A DNA stretch of 64,000 nt from Ilumatobacteraceae bacterium (GTDB lineage Bacteria; Actinomycetota; Acidimicrobiia; Acidimicrobiales; Ilumatobacteraceae). Where the stretch lies: the NCBI GenBank assembly GCA_025463305.1, contig JAOBWK010000080.1, positions 10,828 to 74,827 of the forward strand, in the 5' to 3' direction. The notes beneath the pieces were generated by a model. The model made no database searches and was not told where the DNA came from. It saw only the letters and a program-made list of their open reading frames with translations. Made by a program: the position numbers and the translations under genes. This document shows, in pieces, positions 17,555 to 26,792 of this stretch. Position 1 is the first letter of the stretch. Each line of letters starts with the position of its first letter.

Positions 17555-20047
17555 ATGGGCTCGTGTGTCGCTTCTTGTCAGTCATCTTCCCGTTCCAAGG
17601 GGCTACCCGGGCGGGTGGTGGCCGCTGTTGTGATGGTGGCGGCGATAGGCGTGACGAGCGCCGGAGGTGGTGTTGTCGTCAGGGCGACAGGGAGCGCGCC
17701 GTGCGTGTCGTCGACGCTGGTGGGATTGCCTCCGGCCCGGCTGTTGGACACCCGCATCGGTGCGGGGTTCGACACGATCGATCATGTCGGCGCGGGCGGT
17801 GGCCCTGTGTCGGGAGGATCGACCCTCGATGTGCACGTGGCCGGGCGCGGTGGGGTGCCGTCGTCTGGGGCGAGTGCGGTTGCGTTGAACGTGACGGTGG
17901 TCGATCCGACGTCGGCGTCGTACATCACGGTGTATCCGGCCGGCCAGCCGCGTCCGTTGGCGTCGAACTTGAACATGGTCGCCGGGCAGGCGATCGCGAA
18001 CATGGTGATCGTGCCGATCGGCGTTGGCGGCAACGTCACGTTGTTCAACAACGCCGGCGCGACCGATCTGGTGGTCGACGTCCTTGGTTGGTGGCCGCCG
18101 AGCGCGTTCGACGGTCTGACCCCGGCGCGGCTGTTGGATACTCGAACCGGCCCAGGCATCGACACGATCGACCACACGGCGCTCGGAGCAGGTTCGCTCG
18201 GTCAGGCTTCGACCCTGGATGTCACGGTTGTCGGTCGCGGCGGTGTCCCGGCAACAGGGGTGGGCGCCGTAGCGGTGAACATCACCGCTGCGGGCGCGAC
18301 CGCCGCGTCGTACGTGACCGCGTTCCCGGCCGGGCAACCGCGACCCGTTGCGTCCAACCTGAACACCTCACCGGGTGAGACGATCCCGAACATGGCGATC
18401 GTCCCCGTCGGTGCCGATGGCAAGATCAGCCTCTACAACAACTCCGGTTCCACGGATCTGGTCGTCGACGTGTTGGGCTGGTTCCCGACGGGCGCCTCGT
18501 ACAGCGGACTCACACCCGAACGACTCCTCGAGACCCGCTCGGGTGGGTCGTTCACGACGATCGACCACGTCGCCGAAGGCAGAGGTGCGCTCGCCGGCCA
18601 ATCAACGCTCGACGTCCAGATCGGCGGGCGGCCCGGCATACCCGCGTCGGCTGGAGCGGTCGCGCTCAACGTCACCGCGATCGATCCCACTGACGCGTCG
18701 TACCTGACCGTGTACCCGACAGGCCACGCGCAACCGGTCGCCTCGAACCTGAACTTCACGCCCGGCCAGACGATCCCGAACATGGTGATCGTCCCCCTCG
18801 GTGCCGGCGGCAAGATCACCCTGTTCAACAACGCCGGACGCGTCGACGTCGCGATCGACGTGCTCGGATGGTTCGCCGCACCGACGCCGGCGACCAACGA
18901 GCTCGACCTCCGCGCCGATGGCACCCCGACCACCGGACTTGGCCTGTCCAGTTGGGCGCTCAGCGCCGACGGCCGCTACTCGGTCTTCAGCGGCGACTTC
19001 TCCGATCTCCCGGGTGGCAACGCCGCAGCGCAGATCGGGATCTACGACCGCACGACCAGGCAGTTCACGATGGTCGACACGCAGCCTGGCGCACCGACTG
19101 GCAACCCCACCAACGATTACCCGGCGATGTCGAAAGATGCCAGCACCGTCGCGTACTGGACCGCAACAGCGACCGGGGACCGCATCGCGGTCTGGGATCG
19201 CGCCACGAACGCCACCACCTTTGCCGACGTACCGGTCAGCGGGTCGTCGGAAGGGTTCGCCGCGCCAGCGGTCGTGGTCTCGGCGACCGGGCGGTTTGTC
19301 CTGTTCGACAGCAGCGACGACAACCTCGTCAATGGTGACCACAACCACGCAGAAGACGTGTTCGTCCGCGACCGCACCACGGGCACCACCACCCGCATCG
19401 ACCTCGGTGTCGGCAACGCCGAAACCGCCGGCGGATCGAGCCGCCTCGGCAGCATCAGTGCCGATGGCCGCTACGTCACGTTCGAATCGAACGCAACCAA
19501 CCTCGTCTCCACCCCGGACATGACCGGAAGCTCCGGGCTGTATCTGCGCGACACCCTCACCTCGACCACCACGCTGCTCGCCGCCGCGCCAGGCGGGTCC
19601 GCCTTCTTCCAAAGCCTCATCGCCGCAGACGGCTCGACCATCTACTACTCACGCGAGGACGCAGGGACCACGGTGACCCGGTACACCATCACGAGCGGAG
19701 CTCGCGCCGAACTCACCTTCAGTCACGACCCCACATCATTCTTCGGGATCGACGACGTTTCCACCACGGGTCGGTTCCTCGCCTTCAACACCGCAGCAGC
19801 CGACATCGTCCCTGGCGACACCAACAACGACGTCGACACCTTCATCTACGACGCCACCACCGGCACGACCACCCGAGCTTCGCTCGGCGCGGACGGCACC
19901 CAACCCGACGGAGAGTCATACGGTGCCGGCATTAGCGACGACGGCACCCTGCTCCTGTTCGACTCAGACGCCACCAACATCGTCATCGGCACCAGCCACA
20001 CCGGAGGCGTCTTCCTCCACGACCCAACCCAATGCCCAGTCATCTGA
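17555..20047 (+). CDS. Large secreted protein: three LLDTR repeats and a TolB-like propeller
   Basis: About 830 residues. An export signal (about residues 15-45, VVAAVVMVAAIGVTSAGGG) is followed by three repeats of about 130 residues beginning at about 56, 189 and 319. Each opens with P-x-RLL[DE]TR and ends with DVLGWxP or DVLGWFA. From about residue 449 to the end are WD40/TolB-like blades such as ISADGRYVTFES and DVFVRDRTTGTTTR. The repeat domain occurs in many actinobacterial surface proteins and is of unknown role; propellers bind proteins or glycans. ATG 17555 is chosen because it precedes the signal peptide, but its ribosome site is weak. A broken relative of the repeat is at 51098-52155. 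Confidence 0.8.
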   Translation: MGSCVASCQSSSRSKGLPGRVVAAVVMVAAIGVTSAGGGVVVRATGSAPCVSSTLVGLPPARLLDTRIGAGFDTIDHVGAGGGPVSGGSTLDVHVAGRGGVPSSGASAVALNVTVVDPTSASYITVYPAGQPRPLASNLNMVAGQAIANMVIVPIGVGGNVTLFNNAGATDLVVDVLGWWPPSAFDGLTPARLLDTRTGPGIDTIDHTALGAGSLGQASTLDVTVVGRGGVPATGVGAVAVNITAAGATAASYVTAFPAGQPRPVASNLNTSPGETIPNMAIVPVGADGKISLYNNSGSTDLVVDVLGWFPTGASYSGLTPERLLETRSGGSFTTIDHVAEGRGALAGQSTLDVQIGGRPGIPASAGAVALNVTAIDPTDASYLTVYPTGHAQPVASNLNFTPGQTIPNMVIVPLGAGGKITLFNNAGRVDVAIDVLGWFAAPTPATNELDLRADGTPTTGLGLSSWALSADGRYSVFSGDFSDLPGGNAAAQIGIYDRTTRQFTMVDTQPGAPTGNPTNDYPAMSKDASTVAYWTATATGDRIAVWDRATNATTFADVPVSGSSEGFAAPAVVVSATGRFVLFDSSDDNLVNGDHNHAEDVFVRDRTTGTTTRIDLGVGNAETAGGSSRLGSISADGRYVTFESNATNLVSTPDMTGSSGLYLRDTLTSTTTLLAAAPGGSAFFQSLIAADGSTIYYSREDAGTTVTRYTITSGARAELTFSHDPTSFFGIDDVSTTGRFLAFNTAAADIVPGDTNNDVDTFIYDATTGTTTRASLGADGTQPDGESYGAGISDDGTLLLFDSDATNIVIGTSHTGGVFLHDPTQCPVI

Positions 20048-20552
20048 CAGACGTCCACCCAGACCAAGGAATGAATCGCGCCCGGGTCGCGTGACCGAGG
20101 CACATCACTCCGACTACGGAGGCGGCGGTGAAGGCCGGCGGGGTCTGAGCAAAAAATTGCCGACCTGGACCTCTTCCGGCAGGCTCAGGAGATCTGGCGC
20201 TCGTGATCTTCAGCTTCTCTCACCGTCGGTTGATGAACATCTTGAGTCGGCGAGGGCACCGGGAGAACGCAGCCCGATCCGGCGTTTGGCGGCTCCTCAG
20301 ATGTCGCCGCAACTTCTTTCGCCCGGCGTAAGCTCAGCGAAAACGAAGGAGTGATCATGGTCAACCGGAGACGGCCCATGGAATCTCATGAGCCGGCATC
20401 GAAGCGATTCCGTGGGCTGTTGTGGGCTGAGGCCCACAGCAAGCCCGGGGTAGTCCCCCCTTCGACACCAGGATCGTGGGCTACAGCCCACAAAACCCGT
20501 GTCGAAGTGCCGTCCCCGAAAGGGCGGCACTCGACCCCGGTGGTAGGCACCT
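20048..20552. other. Spacer holding a cluster of three hairpins
   Basis: About 500 bases. The first 350 show no gene I trust. An ATG at 20357 has a good AAGGAG, but its frame soon runs into a shadow of the next gene. The last part carries the hairpin cluster at 20421-20530. Confidence 0.5.
20421..20530. repeat. Three consecutive inverted repeats before the AbrB-like gene
   Basis: Hairpin A, 20421-20438: TGTGGGC, loop TGAG, GCCCACA. Hairpin B, 20461-20506: outer arms TTCGACAC and GTGTCGAA enclose inner arms GTGGGCT and AGCCCAC. Hairpin C, 20507-20530: GTGCCG-t-CCC, loop CGAAA, GGGCGGCAC. They end 22 bases before the ATG of the AbrB-like gene and about 560 before the dead recombinase. They could be an untranslated leader structure or a recombination site. 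Confidence 0.55.
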
Positions 20553-20993
20553 ATGTCTGCCATCCACGACACCTCACCACATCAGCTCGCGGAGCTGATC
20601 ATGATCGCCGGGAGCAAGCTCGCCGACGAGGACCGAGTGAGCGGCGCGCTGGTGCCGACCGGGATCCCGGTCCGACGCGGCCGCCTGTACCTCGGTCGGT
20701 TGCGGACCCTGCTCGACTCGTCAGAACGACCGAGCCTTGGAGTTCGCTTCGCGACGGCGTGCTGGATCGGTCCGGCTGGCGGTTCGATGCCCAACCTCGG
20801 TCAACTCCGATACGCGGCGACCATCGACGTCGATCCACGAGGTCGCCTCGTGCTCGACCGTCGAGTGCGCTCGTGGTTGGCCGTCGACACGCCGATGTGC
20901 TTCGACGTGATCACTGCGCCGGCCAGTGAGGGCGGCGTGCTCGTCGTCCCCGTCGACGGATTCGCGCAACGTTGGCAGGCGATCTCATCGTGA
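20553..20993 (+). CDS. AbrB/SpoVT-like protein next to the recombinase
   Basis: A 146-residue protein. Residues 85-115 (ATIDVDPRGRLVLDRRVRSWL, cited here in part) look like a swapped-hairpin AbrB DNA-binding unit, whose usual form is 'D-x-x-GR-x-x-LP-x-x-x-R-x-x-L'. The N-terminal 80 residues have no family I recognise. It stands directly upstream of the tyrosine recombinase pseudogene in the same frame, ending in TGA at 20991-20993. Similar small proteins are often paired with recombinases on actinobacterial elements. A role in controlling recombination is inference. The ATG has GGTAGG five bases upstream. Confidence 0.55.
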   Translation: MSAIHDTSPHQLAELIMIAGSKLADEDRVSGALVPTGIPVRRGRLYLGRLRTLLDSSERPSLGVRFATACWIGPAGGSMPNLGQLRYAATIDVDPRGRLVLDRRVRSWLAVDTPMCFDVITAPASEGGVLVVPVDGFAQRWQAISS

Positions 20994-21086
20994 ACGATTC
21001 TGCGTCTCCTCGACCTCTGCGAACGCGTTCGACCGGAACTGGAGTGCCTTGGCGAGCTCGGTCGAGCACTCCTCGATGTCGTCGGC

Positions 21087-22244
21087 GTGATCGAACAAGT
21101 CGGCGCCTGCCGGACCATCTCCGCGCTCGACGAACCCGCCTTCGCGCTCGACGTGCTCACTGCTGCCGGGAGTATCGAGCCGCGCTCGATCGGTCAACTG
21201 CTCGACTTCTTCCGACTTCGCGCCGACGCAATGCCCGCCCCCTCCGGTGCAGCGAGGTCTTCGGCCATCACCGTCGCCGACGCAATCGATCTCTACGAGT
21301 CGAGCGCTCTCGCGCTGATGGCGACCGGCACACGCGCGGTGTATCGCACGTGGACGCGGCGCCTGGTGGTCGAACACGGTGACCGTCCGCCACGCTCGCT
21401 GACCGCCGGTGACCTGACCGATCTCATCGCTCGACATGTCATCGCCGGACATAGTGCCGACGATCGTTGACGAACTGGGCGCTCGGCCGAAGAGAACGCA
21501 GTCGGCGCCTTCCGGCACCTGTGGTCGTACCTGTGCGACAAGGGATACGCGACGACGAACATTGCGCTCGGTCTCCGCACGCCGACACGTCCGGAGCCCC
21601 GCCGTCGCGCGTTCACTCTCGAAGAAGCAGCGCTGCTCCGTCGCCTCGCGCGAGGTGGACGCGACCCGCTGCTCGACGAATTGACCCTCGCGCTCCCCGA
21701 ACGCGTGGGCCTGCGACGGATCGAGCTCGGACGACTGCGCATCGGCGACATCGACTTCGAGCGACGCACGATCGAGGTATGGGGTAAAGGCGACAAAGAC
21801 CGGACCATGCCGATCCCGCCCGCCCTCTTCGATCTCATTCATCGCTATCTGGAGAGCCGGCGCCGGACGCATCTGTCGAGTCACGAATGGCAACGGACAG
21901 ACGAAGTGCTGCTGCGCCGCCCACCGTCGCCCGCTGCGCCGATGGGCCGACCCACGGGCCGGCGACGCATCGAAGATCTGTTCGTCCGATTGCAGGGCGA
22001 CGCGCCGGATCTGTTCGCGCGCGGCGACCTCTCGCTGCACTCGTATCGGCACTCGCTCGGCACCTTCGTCGACAGCGCTTATGGCAGACCCATGACTCGG
22101 GCGGTGCTCGGGCACACCTCTCGGCAGTCCCCGACGGACCACTGTGTCCATGTGGACCGGGAACGCCTTGCCGAGGCGCTTGCTGACTACGAGCAGCGAC
22201 TGCTCGACCTTGACTACTCCGCGCAGGATGACAAGACCGCCTGA
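21087..22244 (+). pseudogene. Tyrosine recombinase/integrase, inactivated twice
   Basis: The frame reads as a phage-type tyrosine recombinase in two open parts (21087-21470 and from 21471 to 22244) split by an in-frame TGA at 21468-21470. After the TGA the same frame continues as RTGRSAEENAVGAFRHLWSY, the expected core-binding domain. Catalytic residues present are Arg in GLRRIELGRLR, Lys in GKGDKDRTMPI, His-x-x-Arg in HSYRHSLGT and His in LGHTS. The nucleophile is lost: the usual T-x-x-Y-x-H reads TDHCVHVD, with TGT (Cys) in place of a Tyr codon. The protein should be dead even if the TGA were read through. It was probably the integrase of the element that follows. Confidence 0.85.
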
Positions 22245-22452
22245 GACAGCCTCGGAATCTTTCTCTGTTCATGCTGGAGGGACCCCGGTGGTGGGGGTGC
22301 GCGCAGTTTCTCGAACCTCATGTTTAGTACCGAGGCCATCCCGGGTAGGGAATAGGCCACTGTTCTCGCCCTGGCGGCGCGGTGGGCGGCGGCGTCCAGT
22401 TCGAGAGCACCTGCCCGATCGGAGACGGCATGCGCACGCGGAAAGCTCGAAC

Positions 22453-23196
22453 GTGGGAGTACTTGGTCCGCTGACCCGCCTCGCGGCAACCGCGACAGTG
22501 ACCGCTCTGTCGGTCACTGTCCTCGTTGCGTGCGACTCCGCTCCCAGCTCCAACACCGCCGAGACGAGTCGGGTCGTCGTCTCCTCATCCACGCCGCCGA
22601 CGACGACCGTGCCCCCGACCAGCAGCGAGGCCAAGACGACCTCCGGGGCGACCACGTTGACGATTGAGCCCACAGCGAGTTCCGTTGACTCACTTCCGCC
22701 ATCGACGGCTGCCCCGACGACAATCGCAGTCCCGAGCACCGCAGCGGCGGCCGATCCTGAGGCCGCCGTGCGATCGGCGATTGCTCTCGCCGAGAGTTCC
22801 TATTCGGCTTGTCTCACCGCGATGCCATCGTGCGATCCGGCGACTCTGGCAGTCGCCCGAGCCGGGGATCTGCTGCAGGGCAATGTCGATCGCGTCAACG
22901 AATGGAACGCTCAGGGTTACACCGTCCGTGACCGCGACCAATTCCGCTACGTCGTCGAGTCGGTGACCCTGGGTCAAGACAACACCACAGCATCCGCGGT
23001 CGTGTGCATTGCAGATGGCAGCAAATTGGTCCTGCCCAATGCTGGACCAGCCGGCGTCGACGTCGTAGTCGATGACACCTTTGCGTCCGGCGTTTCCACA
23101 TGGGATATGCGTTTGGACGGCGATGGTGTGTGGAGGGTCTATGGAGCGCCATCGACCGGCCCGGCAGAGACGAGCGATGTGTGTCCGCCGGCGTGA
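22453..23196 (+). CDS. Lipoprotein at the head of the Tad operon
   Basis: A 247-residue lipoprotein. The signal TRLAATATVTALSVTVLVAC ends in the lipobox LVAC at about residue 25. A Ser/Thr/Pro-rich spacer follows (about 28-100), then a 140-residue C-terminal domain that may be an NTF2-like fold (SAIALAESSYSACLT to DGDGVWRVYG). GTG 22453 has GGAAAG seven bases upstream; the frame is open further upstream but overlaps the recombinase. It begins a run of overlapping genes for a Tad pilus, so it may be an outer-surface assembly factor. No named family was recognised. Confidence 0.7.
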   Translation: MGVLGPLTRLAATATVTALSVTVLVACDSAPSSNTAETSRVVVSSSTPPTTTVPPTSSEAKTTSGATTLTIEPTASSVDSLPPSTAAPTTIAVPSTAAAADPEAAVRSAIALAESSYSACLTAMPSCDPATLAVARAGDLLQGNVDRVNEWNAQGYTVRDRDQFRYVVESVTLGQDNTTASAVVCIADGSKLVLPNAGPAGVDVVVDDTFASGVSTWDMRLDGDGVWRVYGAPSTGPAETSDVCPPA

Positions 23197-24041
23197 ATAC
23201 CCTGCTGACGTTGACGATCGCCATTGGCGGCGCTGCGACGGTCTCGAGAGTCGACGCCTCCCCAGGAGATGGTGTCGGCCAGGGCAGCTCCTCATCAGGG
23301 GTGATCACCGCTGGTGCGACCGTGTACACCAACGGAGGAGCGGCAACCTCGTCCGGGTCTTCGTCGTGTACGTGGGATCAGATCCAGACGCTTGGATCGG
23401 CGGAGACGGCGCAGGTGTCGTGGCCGAACACTCGGAATGGGATCACCTACGAGCTGTGGCGCAAGACCTGCAACGGCGTCGAGACCTACATCGAGGTCCC
23501 GCAGACCAAGCCCACCGACTTGCTCCCAGGTCTGCTGAGCCAGCTGAAGAGTTCGAAGCTGCCCGAGCCAACGCCGACGTTCTTGGGCACTGACCCGCAG
23601 TTCGGTTGGGCGTATGTCCAGGTTCCGTTGGACTTCCGCGCGAATCCTGCCTCGTGGGCCCCTGTGTCCGTGACGGCATCCGCGGGTCCGGTGTGGGCGA
23701 CGGTCACGGCCACACCGCAAAGGTTGACGTTCGATCCGGGCGATCCGTCCGGGCCCGGTGCAGTTAGCTGTGACGGTGAGGGACCTATCGCCGCATACGT
23801 GGCGGACGCTCCGGGGGCGTGCTCGTACACGTACGTGGATGCGTCGTCGACGTCTCCGGTCGATGGCTACCACTTCACGACCGAGATGACGATCGAGTGG
23901 GCGATCGTCTGGACGTCGTCGACGGGTGCGGGTGGTGCGCTTCCGGCGTTCTCGACGACATCGACGACACCGCTCGCTGTCGCTGAGGCGAAGGGTCTCG
24001 TCACGTGCACTGGCGGTCGACCGCAAGAAGGTGGTTGCTGA
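23181..24041 (+). CDS. Secreted protein of the Tad operon, unknown function
   Basis: About 286 residues. A hydrophobic start (NTLLTLTIAIGGAATVS) suggests export. The rest is a Ser/Thr/Gly/Trp-rich extracellular protein with several Cys (SSCTWDQ, RKTCNG, GACSYTY, LVTCTGG), which could form disulphides. No family was recognised. It overlaps the lipoprotein before it and its stop overlaps the CpaB-like ATG (TGATG), so it is surely co-translated. Starts GTG 23181 and GTG 23193 (GTGA overlap) are both possible. Position suggests a pilus surface or secretin-substitute role, by inference only. Confidence 0.65.
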   Translation: MSAGVNTLLTLTIAIGGAATVSRVDASPGDGVGQGSSSSGVITAGATVYTNGGAATSSGSSSCTWDQIQTLGSAETAQVSWPNTRNGITYELWRKTCNGVETYIEVPQTKPTDLLPGLLSQLKSSKLPEPTPTFLGTDPQFGWAYVQVPLDFRANPASWAPVSVTASAGPVWATVTATPQRLTFDPGDPSGPGAVSCDGEGPIAAYVADAPGACSYTYVDASSTSPVDGYHFTTEMTIEWAIVWTSSTGAGGALPAFSTTSTTPLAVAEAKGLVTCTGGRPQEGGC

Positions 24042-24739
24042 TGGCTCGCACCGTCCGATCCCTCGCGCATCATGCCGACGTCCCGGAGGCAGGACCGGCG
24101 TTGTCGGTGGTGTCGGTTGCTGGTCCGAAGCGACGTCGACCGTCGTGGGTGGCGTTGGGTGTGGTCCTTGTCGGGTTGGCGGCGTTGCTGGGTGCGTGGG
24201 TGTTCACGACGACGTCTCATCGTCTGTCGATCGTGGTGGCGTCCCATGACATCTCGCCAGGTGAGGTCGTCACGGCTGCGGACCTCCGTGTGGTCGAGAT
24301 GGGCCAGACCGGTGGAGTGCGTGCAGTCCAGTCGTCGCAGCAGGATCTGATCATCGGTCAGGCAGCGCGCGGCCCGATCCCGGAGGGCACGATCTTGAAC
24401 ACCGGTCTGTTCTCGCAACGCAGCGATGTCGTGCCCGCCGGCCAGGTCGTGATCGGCGCGGAACTCGATCCTGGGGCGGTCCCGACGTCGGTGTTGCAGG
24501 CCGGCGACCATGTCGGGTTGCTCGGCGTCGTGAAGACGACCGCAGCCGACGCCGCTGGAGTCGCGCCGTCGGCGGTGTCGTTGGGGGCGGGAACGGTGTG
24601 GTCCGTCGAGCGGGCGAGCTCGAGTTCGACCTCATCGAAGCTGTGGGTGTCGTTGCTGATCCCCGAGGGCGCACAGGCCGCAGTCGCGCAGTCGGCAGCG
24701 GACGGGCTTTTGCGATTGTCGTTGGTCGGCGGGTCATGA
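24041..24739 (+). CDS. CpaB-like SAF-domain pilus assembly protein
   Basis: A 232-residue protein with one membrane helix (about 35-57, WVALGVVLVGLAALLGAWVF) followed by a SAF domain (about 68-130: VVASHDISPGEVVTAADLR, then RGPIPEGTILNTGLF). The C-terminal part (about 135-230) resembles the RcpC/CpaB extension. CpaB-type proteins link the Tad machine to the envelope. The ATG overlaps the previous stop by one base, and the stop overlaps the next ATG (ATGA). Confidence 0.8.
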   Translation: MARTVRSLAHHADVPEAGPALSVVSVAGPKRRRPSWVALGVVLVGLAALLGAWVFTTTSHRLSIVVASHDISPGEVVTAADLRVVEMGQTGGVRAVQSSQQDLIIGQAARGPIPEGTILNTGLFSQRSDVVPAGQVVIGAELDPGAVPTSVLQAGDHVGLLGVVKTTAADAAGVAPSAVSLGAGTVWSVERASSSSTSSKLWVSLLIPEGAQAAVAQSAADGLLRLSLVGGS

Positions 24740-25485
24740 TTGTGGCGCTGTCATCGGTTGGTGGTGCGCCAGGTGTGTCGTCGTGGTGCGTGCTGCTCGC
24801 GGCGGCGTGGCCGGTCGACACGGATGTTCGGGTTGTGCTCGAGGCTGATGTGAGTGGCGGGGTGTTCGGCGCCCGTTACGGGCTTGGTGTCGACCCTGGG
24901 GTGGTGTCGTTGATCGCCGGGCTGCGCCGCTCAATGGATGGCGGCGTTGACCTTGGCGAACATGGCCGTCTGCTCGCGCCTTCGCTGTGGTTGATCCCGG
25001 GGCCAGAGTCAGCGGAGCAGGCGACAAAGGTCTGGCCCGGATTGACCGGTACCGTCGCCGACTGCGCAGCCGCAGATTCGGGCGTGTGGTTCGTCGATTG
25101 CGGGCGGGGACCGGGTAGCGGTGGCGATAACGATTTCGTACGGAGTGCCGTGTTGTCGATCGTCGTGTCGCGTGCTGAAAGCGAACATCTCGTGCAGGTG
25201 CCTTCGCGTGTGGCGGACTTGCGCAAGGTCGGCTGCCGGGTGGCGGTGTTAGTGATCGGCAAGGCCGGCCACGGCACGGAGGAGCTCGGTGCGTTCTTCA
25301 GGTCGGATCGGACCTGGGTGGTGGGCGAGACGAGCGACCTGGTCGCGATGACCGCGGCAGTACTGCATGGCGGCCGGGCACGCCGGTCGTGGTTGTGGCG
25401 TTCCGCTGTCGATGTGGCCGCATCGGTGTACGACGAGATCTCGACCACCAGCGCAGATCCTGCAACGGCGGGAGACGTCGCGTGA
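24736..25485 (+). CDS. TadZ-like MinD/ParA-family localisation protein
   Basis: A 249-residue protein of the MinD/ParA fold. Its P-loop is degenerate, SSVGGAPGVSS, lacking the usual Lys, as often seen in TadZ-like proteins. A switch-type segment (VWFVDCGRGPGS) and a late beta strand (VAVLVIGKAG) follow. TadZ would mark the site of Tad assembly at the membrane. ATG 24736 is set by the ATGA overlap. Loss of the Lys suggests weak or absent ATP hydrolysis (inference). Confidence 0.72.
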   Translation: MIVALSSVGGAPGVSSWCVLLAAAWPVDTDVRVVLEADVSGGVFGARYGLGVDPGVVSLIAGLRRSMDGGVDLGEHGRLLAPSLWLIPGPESAEQATKVWPGLTGTVADCAAADSGVWFVDCGRGPGSGGDNDFVRSAVLSIVVSRAESEHLVQVPSRVADLRKVGCRVAVLVIGKAGHGTEELGAFFRSDRTWVVGETSDLVAMTAAVLHGGRARRSWLWRSAVDVAASVYDEISTTSADPATAGDVA

Positions 25486-26792
25486 ACCGTGTCGACCCGG
25501 CCCTGGTGGTGGCCTTGACCAAGGCGGTCCAGGCAGCGCTGGAGCTGGACGCGACCGAGCGATTGAAGTCCGATCGCGCTCATCTCTCGGCTGCCGCCCA
25601 GGAGGCGTTGGCGGACTCGGTGTTACGCGCTGAGTTCCAACGGATCGACGAGGAGCGGATCGCCGGCGGCGCCGAACGCCTGTCGCCGGTGGACGAGCAG
25701 CAGCTGTCGGAACGTGTGCTCGCGTTGTCGGTCGGGTTGGGTCCGGTCGAGCTGCTGCTCGCCGATGACTCAGTGGAGGAGGTCGTCGCGTCGAGGTTCG
25801 ACCTCGTGTTCGTCTACCGCTCGGACGGCACGGTGGAGCAGATCGACGATCGGTTGTGGGCTTCGGAGGCCGAACTCGACGCGTGGTTGTCGCATCTGGC
25901 CCGTACGGCTGGTCGCACAGAACGCCAGTTCAATTCGCAGGTGCCGCTGTTGGTGATGCGCCTCGGTGAAGGGTTGCGGCTCGCTGCGACGCGCGGGGTG
26001 TCGCAGCACGTCTCCTTCGCGTTGCGTCGCAACGCGCTCGGCAAGGTGACCTTGGGGGATCTCGTCGGGTTGGGGATGTTGACGGAGGTGGTGGCCGAGT
26101 TCTTGCGGGCGTGTCTGCGGTCGAGCGAGATCCGGATCGTGTTCTCCGGCCCGACCGGCTCGGGGAAGTCGACGGCGGTCCGTGCGTGTTTGGCGGAGAT
26201 GGATTCGATGAAGCGGATCATCATCATCGAGGACACTTCGGAGCTGGATCTGTTCGACCCGGTTGCACATCCGAACGTCGAGTCCTGGGAGGAACGGCTG
26301 GCCAACAACGAGGGCGAGGGCGCGATCACCCAGGGGCAGCAGGTCAAGCATGCCTTGCGGTACCGGCCGGATTGGCTGGTGTGTGGGGAGGTCCGCGACT
26401 CCGATGCGGCGGTCCCGATGTTGAAGGCGATGACCCACGGCCAGTCATCGCTGACCACTGTCCACGCCGCCTCCGCCGTCGGCGCGCTGGACAAGCTCGC
26501 CCTCTACCTCGGCACCGGCGAAGACCGCCTCCCACCGGACGTGGCCCACAACCAGCTCTACCAGGCCGTCGACTTCATCGTCCAGCTCGACCGGCTACCG
26601 GATGGACGGCGCGTCGTCACAGAGGTACTCGAGGTCTCGGGTTTCGACGGCAAGCGGTGCACGACGAACACGATCGTCACCCGCGACGACGACGGGCACC
26701 CGGTCACGTTGCAACGTCTTGAACAAGCCCATGTCGCCAAGCTGCGCCGCGCTGGCTTCGACGATGCCCTGTTGGGCGGAGGGTTCCGATGA
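25482..26792 (+). CDS. tadA: Tad pilus assembly ATPase (TadA/CpaF)
   Basis: A 436-residue secretion ATPase of the TadA/CpaF branch of the VirB11/GspE family. It powers pilin polymerisation. Visible motifs: Walker A GPTGSGKST (about residue 224), the Asp-box and Walker B region RIIIIEDTSELDL (about 245) and the conserved GEVRDSDAAVPMLKAMTHGQ (about 302-321), followed by TTVHA. The N-terminal domain (about 40-200) fits the family. The GTG overlaps the TadZ-like stop (GTGA) and the stop overlaps TadB (ATGA). Confidence 0.93.
   Translation: MNRVDPALVVALTKAVQAALELDATERLKSDRAHLSAAAQEALADSVLRAEFQRIDEERIAGGAERLSPVDEQQLSERVLALSVGLGPVELLLADDSVEEVVASRFDLVFVYRSDGTVEQIDDRLWASEAELDAWLSHLARTAGRTERQFNSQVPLLVMRLGEGLRLAATRGVSQHVSFALRRNALGKVTLGDLVGLGMLTEVVAEFLRACLRSSEIRIVFSGPTGSGKSTAVRACLAEMDSMKRIIIIEDTSELDLFDPVAHPNVESWEERLANNEGEGAITQGQQVKHALRYRPDWLVCGEVRDSDAAVPMLKAMTHGQSSLTTVHAASAVGALDKLALYLGTGEDRLPPDVAHNQLYQAVDFIVQLDRLPDGRRVVTEVLEVSGFDGKRCTTNTIVTRDDDGHPVTLQRLEQAHVAKLRRAGFDDALLGGGFR

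Noticed and set aside
20421..20530. Hairpins as an integron attC site
   Set aside because: The core sites RYYYAAC and GTTRRRY are not visible, and the recombinase lacks the extra integron helix as far as I can see.
20357..20550. Short frame with a good AAGGAG before ATG 20357
   Set aside because: The residues look random, it runs over the hairpin cluster and then into the AbrB-like gene in another frame. Possibly a leader peptide, but not supported.
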